Origin: Thalassotalea marina
GTDB lineage: Bacteria > Pseudomonadota > Gammaproteobacteria > Enterobacterales > Alteromonadaceae
NCBI RefSeq assembly: GCF_014656435.1
Contig: NZ_BNCK01000002.1
Span: 644,057 to 708,056 of the forward strand
DNA: 64,000 bases
Direction of reading: 5' to 3'
The notes beneath the pieces were generated by a model. The model did no database searches. It was given only the letters and a program-made list of their open reading frames with translations, and was not told the origin of the DNA. Numbering within the stretch: position 1 is the stretch's first letter; every line of letters starts with the position of its first letter. Shown here one piece after another: positions 51,871-61,843 of the stretch. The position numbers and the translations under genes were made by a program.

Positions 51871-52064
51871 ACCATCACTCCTTTCTAGCTACATACCTAC
51901 CATTCGCTGCATACTTGCCTTTAGTAGAGATATCATTAATTGATCAAATGTGACCACTTATCATCTCCTTAGTCGTTTATATGCTAGAAAAAGAGAACTG
52001 TCCTTTTTATAGTCGACCAATCACCAAATTTGATAATGGCAGCTCAGCTAATTGAAGTAATAAA
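51871..52064. other. Gap between the STAS/GHKL pair and hsdR
   Basis: 194 bases, AT-rich. It should hold the promoter of the minus-strand GHKL/STAS pair and the end of the hsdR transcript. I see no clear terminator or promoter. Confidence 0.45.
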
Positions 52065-55000
52065 TTAGTCTTGATCTCTGAGCATCAGCTCAAAATCATC
52101 ACAAAGTTTATCAACCAAATCTTCAGTCTCTTTAAAGAAATAGTCACCGACTTTGGAGCGATAGAGCGCACGATACTTACGGTAAATTTTTGAAAAATCA
52201 TCATAGATTTCATTTTCTGAAACATGCGACTTAATCTTAACGATCAATCGCTCTCCTTCAGTAGAGCTTTTTACATAGCTGAAGAAGTCAGAAATTTTTG
52301 ATTCGAATTCCAGAATGAGTGAGCCGATTTTCTCTTCCTGATCGTTGCGTGCAGCAATAATTGCTAAAATGTCATATTGCCCACCAGGCCCAGGAGGTGC
52401 TCCGGTTGCGACTTCTGTTGGTTTCTTTTTCTTCTTTTTAGGTTCTTCTGCAATTACTTCAACCATGCCTATTTGGTTGTCAAAATACACTTCAATAGGG
52501 TCTTTGACGTCATCGCTTCGATGAAGCATGTTATATAGGGTGTTGAATTTACGCCAAAAAAACAGAAAGCTTGGTTCGCTATACTTGGCATCCAAGGCTA
52601 TTACAAACTCAATGCGATTTAATATCGTAAAATATTGTGCTGCTTTAGCCTTGGTATCTGCTGTGCGCTGAGGGTTTGCTTCAATGTATTTTTTCAGACT
52701 GCTTTCAAAATCAAGATAGGATTCAGGCTGATCTCGTTTGACAGGGTCCCTATAAATTCCCATAAACACATTGAAAAACTTATCATACGTATCAGACTTG
52801 TTGAGTTCAGTAAGGAGAATATCGAGAACCTTTTTATCTCCGAAAGGATCAAAGTCGCTGACAACAACATCAGAGAAATGCTCAAATGCATCTTTGATGT
52901 TCTGAACGTTTACATTGTTATAAGAGAAATCAACAATTTTACAGTCGTTTTTATACTTGGCCGTTCTGTTAACACGTGAAATCGTTTGTATGGCGCTAAT
53001 ACCACGAATTTCTTTATCCAAAAACAGCGTATGCAGTTTTTTCTCGTCAAACCCAGTCTGAAGCTTGGCGACAACGATGATCAAGCCATTTTTCTTTAAG
53101 GCAAAGTTCTCCAATACTTTTTCTTCAGATAGGCCTTCATTTAAGCCCGTAGCACTTTGCTCGTCCTGATTGCTCGAATATACAATATGAATTGGAGCCT
53201 CGGCATACTTCTCATATTTAGGAAGCTTAACCAACTCGTTAAAGTATTTAGTTACAGCTTCCTTGTAAGCGATGGCCGATTTAATGGAATATACGGCAAG
53301 CATGGCTTTACCAGTACCACGTATTTGGCGGTATACATCTTTTACCAGAAGGTCGGCAACATACTTGGATATTGCGTCAATACGTTCTCGGTTCTCATAC
53401 ACCTGCTTTTTCTGAGCATCTTTAAATTCCTTCTCTGTGAAACCTTCGAGTGGATTTGAAGGCAAATCAAATAGCATTTTAGATGCCACAGGGACAATGT
53501 TTTTAAGTGGGTTGAGGATGAAGCCATCTTCTATCGCTTCTTTCATGGTGAAACTATCAAACGGTCGCCACAGCTTTTCGCTTTCTGCATAGCCGCTAAA
53601 TTCACCAAAACGTGCCAGCGTGTGATCATCCGGTGTAGCGGTGAAACCGACAATTAAGTTCTTCTTCGTTGCCTTCCCTGCATAAGCTTCGCCATCAAAA
53701 GGACTTTGCAATTCGTCGAAGATACTGACCATTTCTTCATGTTGATCGCCACTATTAGAGCGATGTATCTCATCGATGAGAAAAACAATACGCATTTTTG
53801 CAAGCTTAGCTAAAACACTCGCATCCATCATCTCTTTAACTGCACCGAACTTCTGTAAGTTAACGATCACAATTCGGCTATCAGATGCTAAAGCATTTTG
53901 AAAGGTTTTCTTGTTCGTAGCTTCAACCACCAAACGCTTATCAATATTCATGTTAAGCATTAGTGAGTCTATCTGGCTACGCAGCTGCAATCGGTCAACG
54001 ACTATCATGACCTTGTCGTACACGTACTGCATATTGCCATTTTCGTCTGGGCGTCGAAGGTCTTTTAGTTGTAGTGCCGACCAACCGATAATATTTGACT
54101 TACCAAAGCCTGCTGCATATTGCATTAATAGCGAATAAACGTTTTTGTTATTCGAATAGGCTTTACGCTTTTGAAGGAGCTCGGCTTTTTTCGCCTCACT
54201 AACACCAATTAGCTGCTTCTCAAGGAGATTGTCAAAATAATTAGGGTCTTGCTCATGGTCTAAAAACTCATCAATCTTAGCCATGATTTTATCTGTACCA
54301 AACTTCTGTTTTGGCCTCGGCGAAATTAAGAATCCCGGCTCATTCTTAACCTCTTTAATACCTTTTTTGACGTGTACGTCGCGTTCAATAAAGTTGTAGT
54401 ATAGGATTTCTTTCTCAACCATGAACTTACTATAAAGAGCATTGAATAACTCTTTTAGCTTGGACTTTTTATCAGCATCAGGTTTAAGTAGAGGATATAG
54501 CTTAAATACGCTATGCGCCTTTTTTTCTATCTCTTCTCTGTCAAACTTGCCTTCACGACAAGTTGTGAGTATTTCATCGAAATAGTCTGCAATGGTGCGA
54601 ATAACATAGGTTTCACCAATATCTGTTGTGGTAATATGTATAGCTTTTTCGAAAACCTTTAAGAAATCTTTGCGCAGCGCAAGCTTTTCATTCTCACTCA
54701 ACATATCATTACTATCGACATGCTGATGATAGGCTTTTACCGCTTCAAAGTAGTCTTTTATCACCTTGCCACGCCCGTTTTTACTGGCGTTTTGGCTGGT
54801 ATAGTTACTTTTCAGTTCGCTATACCCCAGGTAGATACCATTTACAAAAAGCACGATATCAGGGCGGAATGAGAATATCTGCTCGCCCTGAAACTTAAAC
54901 TTATAAGGCAGCTCCTGTACAACCGAAAATATATTCTGCTCAAATAACTTGTTGCCATGAATGACACTATCACTTGGGTAGAACAGGTGAAGCTTAACGC

Positions 55001-55295
55001 CTTGCAGGGTGATCGACTTATTTGCGTTGATAAACAAAGCCATATTACGGCTGCTACCGATGCGCTCTTGAATCAGCTCTATAAGCTCTTTAAGTAATAG
55101 GTTTTTGTCACCCTTATACTTTTTAAGCAGCGTATCGTAAGCCTTCTTGTTGAGATCAGTGCCACTGATGAAAGCTTCTAAGTCCTCCTCGATAACTAAA
55201 GAGTTGGTCACCGTGTTGGCCTTGACTTCATTGTAGCTAAGGTCATTGCAGAAGAAAGGGATAAGGAACTTATCTTGCAAATGTAATTCGTTCAT
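52065..55295 (-). CDS. hsdR: HsdR, type I restriction endonuclease subunit
   Basis: 1076 residues. The N-terminal nuclease has RPDIVLFVNGIYLGYSELKS (Asp145, Glu160, Lys162). Helicase motifs are AAGFGKSN (394-400), FLIDEIHRS (506-513) and IVGFTATP. A coiled-coil-rich C-terminus includes a Lys/Pro-rich segment (EEPKKKKKKPTEV). It translocates DNA and cleaves at a distance. The start overlaps hsdS by one base. It is the last gene of the WYL-hsdM-hsdS-hsdR operon. Confidence 0.93.
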   Translation of the reverse strand: MNELHLQDKFLIPFFCNDLSYNEVKANTVTNSLVIEEDLEAFISGTDLNKKAYDTLLKKYKGDKNLLLKELIELIQERIGSSRNMALFINANKSITLQGVKLHLFYPSDSVIHGNKLFEQNIFSVVQELPYKFKFQGEQIFSFRPDIVLFVNGIYLGYSELKSNYTSQNASKNGRGKVIKDYFEAVKAYHQHVDSNDMLSENEKLALRKDFLKVFEKAIHITTTDIGETYVIRTIADYFDEILTTCREGKFDREEIEKKAHSVFKLYPLLKPDADKKSKLKELFNALYSKFMVEKEILYYNFIERDVHVKKGIKEVKNEPGFLISPRPKQKFGTDKIMAKIDEFLDHEQDPNYFDNLLEKQLIGVSEAKKAELLQKRKAYSNNKNVYSLLMQYAAGFGKSNIIGWSALQLKDLRRPDENGNMQYVYDKVMIVVDRLQLRSQIDSLMLNMNIDKRLVVEATNKKTFQNALASDSRIVIVNLQKFGAVKEMMDASVLAKLAKMRIVFLIDEIHRSNSGDQHEEMVSIFDELQSPFDGEAYAGKATKKNLIVGFTATPDDHTLARFGEFSGYAESEKLWRPFDSFTMKEAIEDGFILNPLKNIVPVASKMLFDLPSNPLEGFTEKEFKDAQKKQVYENRERIDAISKYVADLLVKDVYRQIRGTGKAMLAVYSIKSAIAYKEAVTKYFNELVKLPKYEKYAEAPIHIVYSSNQDEQSATGLNEGLSEEKVLENFALKKNGLIIVVAKLQTGFDEKKLHTLFLDKEIRGISAIQTISRVNRTAKYKNDCKIVDFSYNNVNVQNIKDAFEHFSDVVVSDFDPFGDKKVLDILLTELNKSDTYDKFFNVFMGIYRDPVKRDQPESYLDFESSLKKYIEANPQRTADTKAKAAQYFTILNRIEFVIALDAKYSEPSFLFFWRKFNTLYNMLHRSDDVKDPIEVYFDNQIGMVEVIAEEPKKKKKKPTEVATGAPPGPGGQYDILAIIAARNDQEEKIGSLILEFESKISDFFSYVKSSTEGERLIVKIKSHVSENEIYDDFSKIYRKYRALYRSKVGDYFFKETEDLVDKLCDDFELMLRDQD

Positions 55296-56578
55296 TAAAT
55301 AACACTCTCTTCTGATAAGTCCACTTTCCCCAAGACAGCGTCTGCTGTCACGCTATCTTTGAATAAAACCAACTCTTTTATTTGTTTATCAATATTATCT
55401 ATAATTAGCTCAATCTTTTTTATGTCCGCATTCAGGCTATCAGCTATTTCAATCTGCATTTCAACATCTGGCATGACTACTTCAAGATTGTCGAAATCAG
55501 ATTTCAGTATGTGTTGCATAGTGCTTCCGTGCGAAAAAATACTTAAGCGCTCAACAGCATGACGCAAGTAGAAATATAACCAATTAGGATTTACATCTTT
55601 ATTGCAAATAATCTTAAAAATATGTTGATTGAGAACAGCATCAGGTCCAGCATACACGAAGGGCATAATCAGGGTTGACCATGAAAATAGTAAATCACCC
55701 TTTTTAATTTTATTTTCCTTTTTGATTTTATTTGAATTCACATCACAGAATTCAGTAGCGCTAGTATTTTTTGTCAACTGCTGTATTTTAACAATGGGGA
55801 TACCACTAGGGCTCAAGCTTTCCTTAAATGCGCCACCATTTACACTTTTAGCAATGTCTTTAACTCTGACAACTTTCCAATTTTTTGGCTTCGGACCAAT
55901 CCATTCAACACCGCTATCGTCAAAATCAGTGTTGTCATCGATTCCTTTTAATATCCTCTCGCTAATAATTGCATCAATAAGCTCTAAATAGAGTTCTTTC
56001 TTCTTTTTCAAAAGGGCAATTTTTTTGTCCACAAGTGTAGATAATTTTTCTATGTGGTTGCATATTTTGTTTTGTTCATGTTCGGTTGGTAATGCAGTAA
56101 AAATCTGAAAAAATTCTTTTGGGTACAACCTCAACCTTGAGGATACTATTCCTTTTGAGTAACGAGTCATTTCAGCTACTGCATTTTTAGTTCGATATAG
56201 ATAGTCAAAGTACCTGTGATCATATGGAATTCCATTCCTTGGCTCATACACACCATAAGCTGGACTACATATTCCGTCTTCTCTTGCTGTACCTAAGGCT
56301 CCCATCCAAGCCCACATGGTATTTACTATCAAATCACCTTTCTTACATAATTTATAGCCTTCATGACTTTCTGCCATAAACATATTGACATTCTTTTCGG
56401 ATCTTAGGGTGACGCCTGTGATATGTGAAACAGTTAACAATTTTTCACTGCCGGTTGAACTCAACGTCCCTCGCTCTTTAAATATCTCTTTATTTCTATA
56501 AATCTTCCAATGCGAAGGTGTCTCTCCAATCCACTCAACCCCACTTTCAGAATAGCTCCCGTACGGTTTTAATTTCAT
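55295..56578 (-). CDS. hsdS: HsdS, type I specificity subunit
   Basis: 427 residues with two target-recognition repeats. The first opens with SGVEWIGETPSHWK and the second with DSGVEWIGPKPKNWK near residue 220, each followed by a conserved coiled-coil. The two half-repeats set the two halves of the DNA target. The recognition sequence cannot be read from this sequence. Its ATG overlaps the hsdM stop by four bases. Confidence 0.93.
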   Translation of the reverse strand: MKLKPYGSYSESGVEWIGETPSHWKIYRNKEIFKERGTLSSTGSEKLLTVSHITGVTLRSEKNVNMFMAESHEGYKLCKKGDLIVNTMWAWMGALGTAREDGICSPAYGVYEPRNGIPYDHRYFDYLYRTKNAVAEMTRYSKGIVSSRLRLYPKEFFQIFTALPTEHEQNKICNHIEKLSTLVDKKIALLKKKKELYLELIDAIISERILKGIDDNTDFDDSGVEWIGPKPKNWKVVRVKDIAKSVNGGAFKESLSPSGIPIVKIQQLTKNTSATEFCDVNSNKIKKENKIKKGDLLFSWSTLIMPFVYAGPDAVLNQHIFKIICNKDVNPNWLYFYLRHAVERLSIFSHGSTMQHILKSDFDNLEVVMPDVEMQIEIADSLNADIKKIELIIDNIDKQIKELVLFKDSVTADAVLGKVDLSEESVI

Positions 56579-58653
56579 GACAAAAACTCCGCTTCAAGTT
56601 CATGTAATTCTTCGCTTAGGTCACGTATTATTTTATATAAATCTTGAGAGTCATTATTTTTAGGCGGAATGTAAAACTCCTTCTTGAAATTAAACTCTAC
56701 CCCTATCATATTATCCAAATAGCTAAATGGTTTATTTACAAACCTTTCAATATGAGCACTGATTTTATTTTGGTTGGCTATTGGACAATTTTCGAAATCA
56801 ACTATCTCATAATCTTTCTGATAGTCTGGTGTTAACTCAGCAGAAATATCAATGCGCAGAGGCAGCTTCTTCGTGGCTTTCTTAAATGCAGCTTTAATTA
56901 CAATCTTTCCGCAGCCTATTATTTCCCTAGAGCCCGTTTTACGATCTTCTTTTATTAGGGTTTCTTGCTCATTATCGTAATAGTAGATGTTTGTATTGGT
57001 CTTGACTTTAAGAGGCTGTTCTTTATAGTTCAAGCTTGCAATAAACGGCTTGATATCTTTCTCAAAATACTCAGATAATGAACTGTAATTTTCTTTGTCA
57101 AACTCGGTAATTGAAAACTCAGTAAGCTCTCTATCACCATCGGTTAGAGACGTAACTTTTAATGGTTTAGAAGTAGCTCTCTTCATTTCACCAGTTTTTT
57201 TATCTTCTTTCATTGGCAGTTGCGACTCAAAACTCAACCCGTTCTGATCTACATTGGTTAACATTATGGCTTGTTTATTGAAGTAAAAATGTTCCTTTTC
57301 AAACGATTTTGAATACTCAGTATCCCTAAAGTCAGATAGAGTACTCACAATATCAAGCCTATCTTGCTCCTCAATTATTTTTCGCTTAGCACCCTTATTT
57401 CGACCTAGAGAACTATATTTTTGAGATGCATCAATAAGTAAAACTTTATTTGCATGCTTGGTAATTTTATTCTTATTAAGTATCCACAGATACGTGTGTA
57501 TGCTTGTGTTAAAAAACTCATCTGTTGGTAGCTGTATGATTGCTTCGACAATATCAGTGTCCAACATCCACTTTCGGATGTTACTTTCAGCCGAACCAGC
57601 ATCGCCGCTAAATAATGTAGAACCATTATGAACAACAACACCCACACCATTAGCATCCAATTTCGAGATTAAATGTTGCATAAAGAGCAACTGACCATCA
57701 GAGATGGATGGTAGGAATTTGAAACGTTCTGTTTTGTCGTTTTGAATGTCTTTGGCGTAGCCAGACCAACTTACACCATAAGGTGGATTAGCAATGACCA
57801 CGTCAAACTCTTCGTTGTCGAATTTATCGTCAACCAAAGTGTTACCGTGTTCGATTTTTGAATCAGGGCGAAAACGACTTTCGATCTTTGCTAGTGCATA
57901 AAGCGCGTCATTCCAATCTTGCCCATACGTTTGAGTTAGACGCTTAAACTTTTTGTTTATGCGGTCTTCAACACCAAATAGCATGTTGCCGCCACCGCAG
58001 GTACAGTCATAGATTTTTAGAAGCTTGTCGGATTCTTCTATTTTCGAAGCGACAATATCACTGATGAGTGCAATTACATCATCAGGGGTGTACTGCTCCC
58101 CGGCGGTTTCTGCTGAGATGTCAGCCCATTTACGTTTGATATGCTCTTCTAGTGTGGTGATCTCAGAGTTATTAAAAGGCTTGAGGTCAATTTCAGCCCA
58201 AAGTTTGGTATAGCCAAGCAATACCTTTTTTGCTTTGAGTTTGGCTATTACACCTCGTATATCGAGAAACTTTTCGCCTTCAACAGCATCTACGCCAAGC
58301 AAGTCTTTCGTTTCACCATCAAAGCCATGAAGGTAGGCATCGAAGTCGATATCAAAAGATTTGTCGTTTTTGCAGATATCCGATAACGATTGGTTTTTCT
58401 CAAAAATGAAGATGTTGTAACCTTGGCCTTTATCTTTGATGAGATCATAGAGGTCTTCTTGTTGGATCTCTTTAAAGGCTTCTTCACCTATTTCTGTCTT
58501 GAGCTCATCAAACATCCGAATAAGTCGGCTTTCAATCATTACAAGTGCAAAGAATGGCATCATGAAGGAAGGCCATTCTGATTCTTTGATACCACTACCA
58601 CGTAGAAGGTCAGCTGTTGCCCAAATTTTTGATTCGTATTGTAAAATATTCAT
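56575..58653 (-). CDS. hsdM: HsdM, type I N6-adenine methyltransferase
   Basis: 692 residues. SAM-binding motif I is CTCGGGNMLFG (near 217-227), and catalytic motif IV NPPYGVSW is at 289-296. The length is above the usual 500-550, with an extra N-terminal helical part. It modifies host DNA and forms the trimeric core with HsdS. The product methylates adenine, as NPPY implies. Confidence 0.93.
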   Translation of the reverse strand: MNILQYESKIWATADLLRGSGIKESEWPSFMMPFFALVMIESRLIRMFDELKTEIGEEAFKEIQQEDLYDLIKDKGQGYNIFIFEKNQSLSDICKNDKSFDIDFDAYLHGFDGETKDLLGVDAVEGEKFLDIRGVIAKLKAKKVLLGYTKLWAEIDLKPFNNSEITTLEEHIKRKWADISAETAGEQYTPDDVIALISDIVASKIEESDKLLKIYDCTCGGGNMLFGVEDRINKKFKRLTQTYGQDWNDALYALAKIESRFRPDSKIEHGNTLVDDKFDNEEFDVVIANPPYGVSWSGYAKDIQNDKTERFKFLPSISDGQLLFMQHLISKLDANGVGVVVHNGSTLFSGDAGSAESNIRKWMLDTDIVEAIIQLPTDEFFNTSIHTYLWILNKNKITKHANKVLLIDASQKYSSLGRNKGAKRKIIEEQDRLDIVSTLSDFRDTEYSKSFEKEHFYFNKQAIMLTNVDQNGLSFESQLPMKEDKKTGEMKRATSKPLKVTSLTDGDRELTEFSITEFDKENYSSLSEYFEKDIKPFIASLNYKEQPLKVKTNTNIYYYDNEQETLIKEDRKTGSREIIGCGKIVIKAAFKKATKKLPLRIDISAELTPDYQKDYEIVDFENCPIANQNKISAHIERFVNKPFSYLDNMIGVEFNFKKEFYIPPKNNDSQDLYKIIRDLSEELHELEAEFLS

Positions 58654-58661
58654 GTTCTTCC

Positions 58662-59594
58662 CTATGCTGTGACGCTATCGAAACCAGGCGCAATCGCAAG
58701 GTTACCGACACCGTATAAAGTTTGATAATTTTTTAGCCATAAATGGAATTCGGGTGTTTTTAGCTGAGCCGCTTTGGAGCAATCGACATTCCAAAGTCTG
58801 AGCAAATAGCCAGCGGTTGCAGCTCTAATCTCAACCTTTAGAACGCCACCCGCCATGCCATAGTCCAGCTCTATCGCTTCGCTGTGCTCAATACGTGGAT
58901 GCGGCACTAACTCAAGCTCTACAAATCGGTTCCATTGCCGGTCTTGGGTTTCGAGCTCCGTTTCAGACAAAGTGGAATCTTCAAGCACAACCGCTGCTTT
59001 AATGCGGGTCAATACAAAGTCACGGAACTCACCATGCTTGCGGTCAAAACCACGAACATGCCAACGCAGGCCATTGTCCACCAGCGTATGCGGCACGATT
59101 TCACGGGTTGTTTCACCGCTAGATAATGATACATAGGTGATACGCAAGGCTTTGCCTTTGTGTATGGCCTCGGTGACTTTCGCCACTATCGATAAACTCG
59201 GCTTGTTAAGGTGATAAGGCGCTTCACAAGCCAGAGGTGGTTTTACCTTTCCAGTGAAGCCATCACCGTACCCTTGGCTAATGGTTGCCAGCGTTCTTAC
59301 AACGTCATAGTCGAACAAGGGCTCAAAAGCTTCACCGCGCTTATGCAATTTGAGCTTTTGGTCATACTCAATGTTGCCTGGTGCAAGCTCTCGGTACATT
59401 GTGAAGTCTTTCGTTGCTTGTGCGGCCGCTATGCTGAAGCGATCGACTAAATCCGCCCGCACCGCTTCGCCCTTAAACAATAAGGTGAAATCGATGTGGG
59501 CAATGCGATCCCTGGTTGCTTGTGGCAACTGCGCTAACTGCGAAAGCCTATCTGGCTTCGTCACTACCGTTTGTTTCAGACCATCATTTGTCAT
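58662..59594 (-). CDS. WYL-domain regulator (BrxR/CapW type) of the type I RM operon
   Basis: 310 residues. N-terminal winged helix (RIAHIDFTLLFKGEAVRADLVDRFSIAAAQATKDF, residues 30-65), then a WYL domain (KALRITYVSLSSGETTREIVPHTLVDNGLRWHVRGFD) and a WCX-like C-terminus. BrxR/CapW proteins repress nearby phage-defence operons and release them on signal. It lies 8 bases before hsdM, so it is the first gene of the RM operon. Confidence 0.87.
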   Translation of the reverse strand: MTNDGLKQTVVTKPDRLSQLAQLPQATRDRIAHIDFTLLFKGEAVRADLVDRFSIAAAQATKDFTMYRELAPGNIEYDQKLKLHKRGEAFEPLFDYDVVRTLATISQGYGDGFTGKVKPPLACEAPYHLNKPSLSIVAKVTEAIHKGKALRITYVSLSSGETTREIVPHTLVDNGLRWHVRGFDRKHGEFRDFVLTRIKAAVVLEDSTLSETELETQDRQWNRFVELELVPHPRIEHSEAIELDYGMAGGVLKVEIRAATAGYLLRLWNVDCSKAAQLKTPEFHLWLKNYQTLYGVGNLAIAPGFDSVTA

Positions 59595-59911
59595 GCGTCT
59601 TGTTTATCCAATTCAACCAGATTCTTAAAACTCTGTTTATAAAATACGGACCGACATCGCGTAATCACATTGAAAAGCGTCACTCAATGCTGCTCTTCAT
59701 CCGCAATGACTAATCAATCTCTACCGGTTGAAGCTGGACAGATGGCCATGAAACACTGAATAGGCCTCAACCTAATTAATTTTATTAGGTATCATCCTAT
59801 CACAAATTTTTTTGTAGGGAAGACTAAGCGGCAACTTTTTGATCTTGATTGCAATTGCCGCTCAGTTATGGGCGTGAAGGCCTTGTTTCGTGTCATTGCT
59901 GATAGCCGCTA
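59595..59911. other. Gene-free stretch before the WYL-hsd operon
   Basis: 317 bases. The promoter and operator of the WYL-hsdMSR operon must be here, since the nearest upstream gene is on the same strand and ends at 59912. No palindromic operator was obvious by eye. Confidence 0.5.
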
Positions 59912-60211
59912 TCAATGCGCTATCCGAACCAGTGGCACCACGATGTTACCGCGATGAGATCCCCCTTTGTCCGACTCTGTAGACATCAGGGCTCGTTGCT
60001 CACTCTCCCGAATGCGCCTGGCAACTTCTGCCTGAGCTGGTAGCAATGGCAACATCCCTTCAGCAATCGCGTCTGGGGCAGACTCTTGGCCACAGGACAT
60101 CAAGTGCTTCCATGGATCTTTAAGAAAGCGCTCGAACGTGATGCCAAATTCAATGATGCGGGCAGAGACGAAGATTTCGCCCCAGTATTCAATGTAGGTG
60201 TCTTGGTACAT
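59912..60211 (-). CDS. Small conserved ICE protein
   Basis: 99 residues with a helical start (MYQDTYIEYWGEIFVSARIIEFGITFERFLKD). It is conserved in SXT-type elements in this neighbourhood, from memory. AGAGGAATCTTTCC precedes the ATG. The element shared with 1836-1853 lies 55 bases upstream, so the promoter may be co-regulated with the 234-residue gene near traF. Confidence 0.7.
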   Translation of the reverse strand: MYQDTYIEYWGEIFVSARIIEFGITFERFLKDPWKHLMSCGQESAPDAIAEGMLPLLPAQAEVARRIRESEQRALMSTESDKGGSHRGNIVVPLVRIAH

Positions 60212-60265
60212 GGAAAGATTCCTCTTGTTGGTTAAACCATGAGTTCACTTTCCATTTTCCAGAGG

Positions 60266-60283
60266 TTTTCAAATATGCAAGGC
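60266..60283 (-). promoter_or_regulatory. 18-base element shared with 1836-1853
   Basis: Identical to 1836-1853 and in the same relation to a downstream minus-strand gene (start at 60211). Lies between the exonuclease stop and the 99-residue gene. Confidence 0.4.
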
Positions 60284-60298
60284 TTACCTTGTAGAGAG

Positions 60299-61204
60299 CT
60301 ACAAAGCTTTAAATCGATTACGGGCATCTTTGTAGTCATAGTGGGCATGTTCTGAGCCACGATGATACAAATCATCCAGGTAAGTTTGTTCCTGCGACAA
60401 CTCGTCTTCGCTGATTTCGCGCCACCAATGTTTGTTGGCACCTTTAACACCGTCATGCCAGCGGTAACCACGCTCTTTTAAATAGTCCTTTACGTCAAAC
60501 GGCGCACCAAACGCACGAACTAACACAGTTCGCCTGTCTGCTTCAGACAACAAGTTTGCAACGGACTCGGTCAACAAATAGAACAACCAGGCCATCGCCA
60601 AACAATCGGTTGCTGCTCGGTGTCCTTCATAGAACCAACCTAAGCGAAGCAGCAGGTACTCAAGCTTTCTACTTTCAAAGCCCAGTGCTTTCCAATCTAT
60701 GCCACTGGCTGAACAGGCCCAAGATAGATGTCCTAATGCAGCAAACCGCTTTTCAAAGAAAGGACGATCAAACTGTGCATTGTGTGCAACCACCAGCGGA
60801 TCATCGGATAACCAACTCGCTACCATTGCATCATCAATGTGCTGGCCTTGCACCATATCATCGGTGATACCGGTTAACTCGGTAATCAGTTCGGGGATTG
60901 GCTTGCCGGGATCTTCGTACAAGCTGATCACATCAACAATCGACACAATCCGCTGAGCAGAGGGGCTGTAAAGCACCTTAACCATACCAAGCTCAATAAT
61001 GGACTCGTCATCGGCAGACAGTCCAGTTGTCTCTGTATCGAGCAGCACCATTGGCTGTTCATCACCGACCACAGGAGATAGTTCAAGTGGCCAGGACTGC
61101 GGCTCACGCGTTAATGGAATACGCTCCAGCAATCTAAAATCTTCTGGTCTGTCTGGGATATCCGCGAGGCGCTCTAGCGGAAATGGCGCAGGGGCTCTTG
61201 TCAT
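60299..61204 (-). CDS. DEDDh-type 3'-5' exonuclease
   Basis: 301 residues from the ATG at 61204 (GAGG 7 bases upstream). Motifs are VLLDTETTGL (DxE) near residue 54, VAHNAQFDRPFF near residue 141 and HRAATDCLAM near residue 198. These are the DEDDh set of the DNA polymerase III epsilon/RNase T group. The C-terminal part (KERGYRWHDGVKGANKHWWREI) is a DUF3820-like or small C-terminal extension. It may edit or trim DNA or RNA ends. Confidence 0.87.
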   Translation of the reverse strand: MTRAPAPFPLERLADIPDRPEDFRLLERIPLTREPQSWPLELSPVVGDEQPMVLLDTETTGLSADDESIIELGMVKVLYSPSAQRIVSIVDVISLYEDPGKPIPELITELTGITDDMVQGQHIDDAMVASWLSDDPLVVAHNAQFDRPFFEKRFAALGHLSWACSASGIDWKALGFESRKLEYLLLRLGWFYEGHRAATDCLAMAWLFYLLTESVANLLSEADRRTVLVRAFGAPFDVKDYLKERGYRWHDGVKGANKHWWREISEDELSQEQTYLDDLYHRGSEHAHYDYKDARNRFKAL

Positions 61205-61319
61205 TGATGGTTCCTCTTCAATTCTATTGTTCGCTTTAGGTGATTTCACTGTGCCACAGGTTTTTCTAAATGCACCTTGGATACCTCAGCGTTTTTTTAA
61301 TCTTTCTACTGGGTGAACC

Positions 61320-61560
61320 CATGTATGAAGGCTTTGGCTAAGCCTTTCAGAAAGCCTTAGCTAAACCCTTTAGGTAACCCTTACCGATACCCTTTAGGTA
61401 TGGCTTAGCCAACCCCTTTTCAAACGGTTGAAAAAGGCTTGAACTGAGTTCGACTGAGCATTTTAATGATGCTCCTGACTTCGCTTTAAGCCAGTAAATT
61501 CAATACGAAGCAGAATTTTACTAACTGTTTTTAAACCCTTTGCAAAGGGTTCAACAAGCC
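61320..61560. repeat. Palindrome- and repeat-rich block upstream of the rumA remnant
   Basis: ACCCTTTAGGTA occurs at 61365 and 61389 in direct orientation. Two more inverted repeats lie near: AACCCTTTGCAAAGGGTT at 61537-61554 and CCTTTTCAA...TTGAAAAAGG around 61416-61438. Short palindromes GGCTAAGCC and GGCTTAGCC add to the pattern. No gene is here. It could bind a regulator or be a hairpin-rich single-strand structure. Confidence 0.6.
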
Positions 61561-61799
61561 TTGTTTGACGGTTACTTGACCCATGCGTTAACCAGTAGCA
61601 GTAACAGGATCAGTAACAGAAACAAGAGCAGTAGGCAGAAGCAGTATTGTCCAAGCCTTGCAGGCTTTGACGAGGGCGAGCAATCCCCACATCAAGCTTT
61701 TCAACACAAAAAAGAAATCACCGACAACACAGCGTCTTACTCGAACAACTACAGTTTTACCTACAATTTTACTTGTAGAAATCAGCATAGCATTAGATA

Positions 61800-61815
61800 C
61801 TGTATAAACAAACAG
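61800..61815 (+). promoter_or_regulatory. LexA box of the rumA-like gene
   Basis: CTGTATAAACAAACAG is a perfect CTGT-N8-ACAG SOS operator. It lies 29 bases before the rumA-like ATG, where an SOS-controlled promoter is expected. Confidence 0.9.
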
Positions 61816-61843
61816 TATTAATTATGATTTTTCGAGGTTCGTC

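Noticed and set aside
61540..61821. 93-residue plus-strand frame upstream of rumA
   Set aside because: It runs through the repeat-rich block and the LexA box and has low-complexity composition; not credible as a gene.
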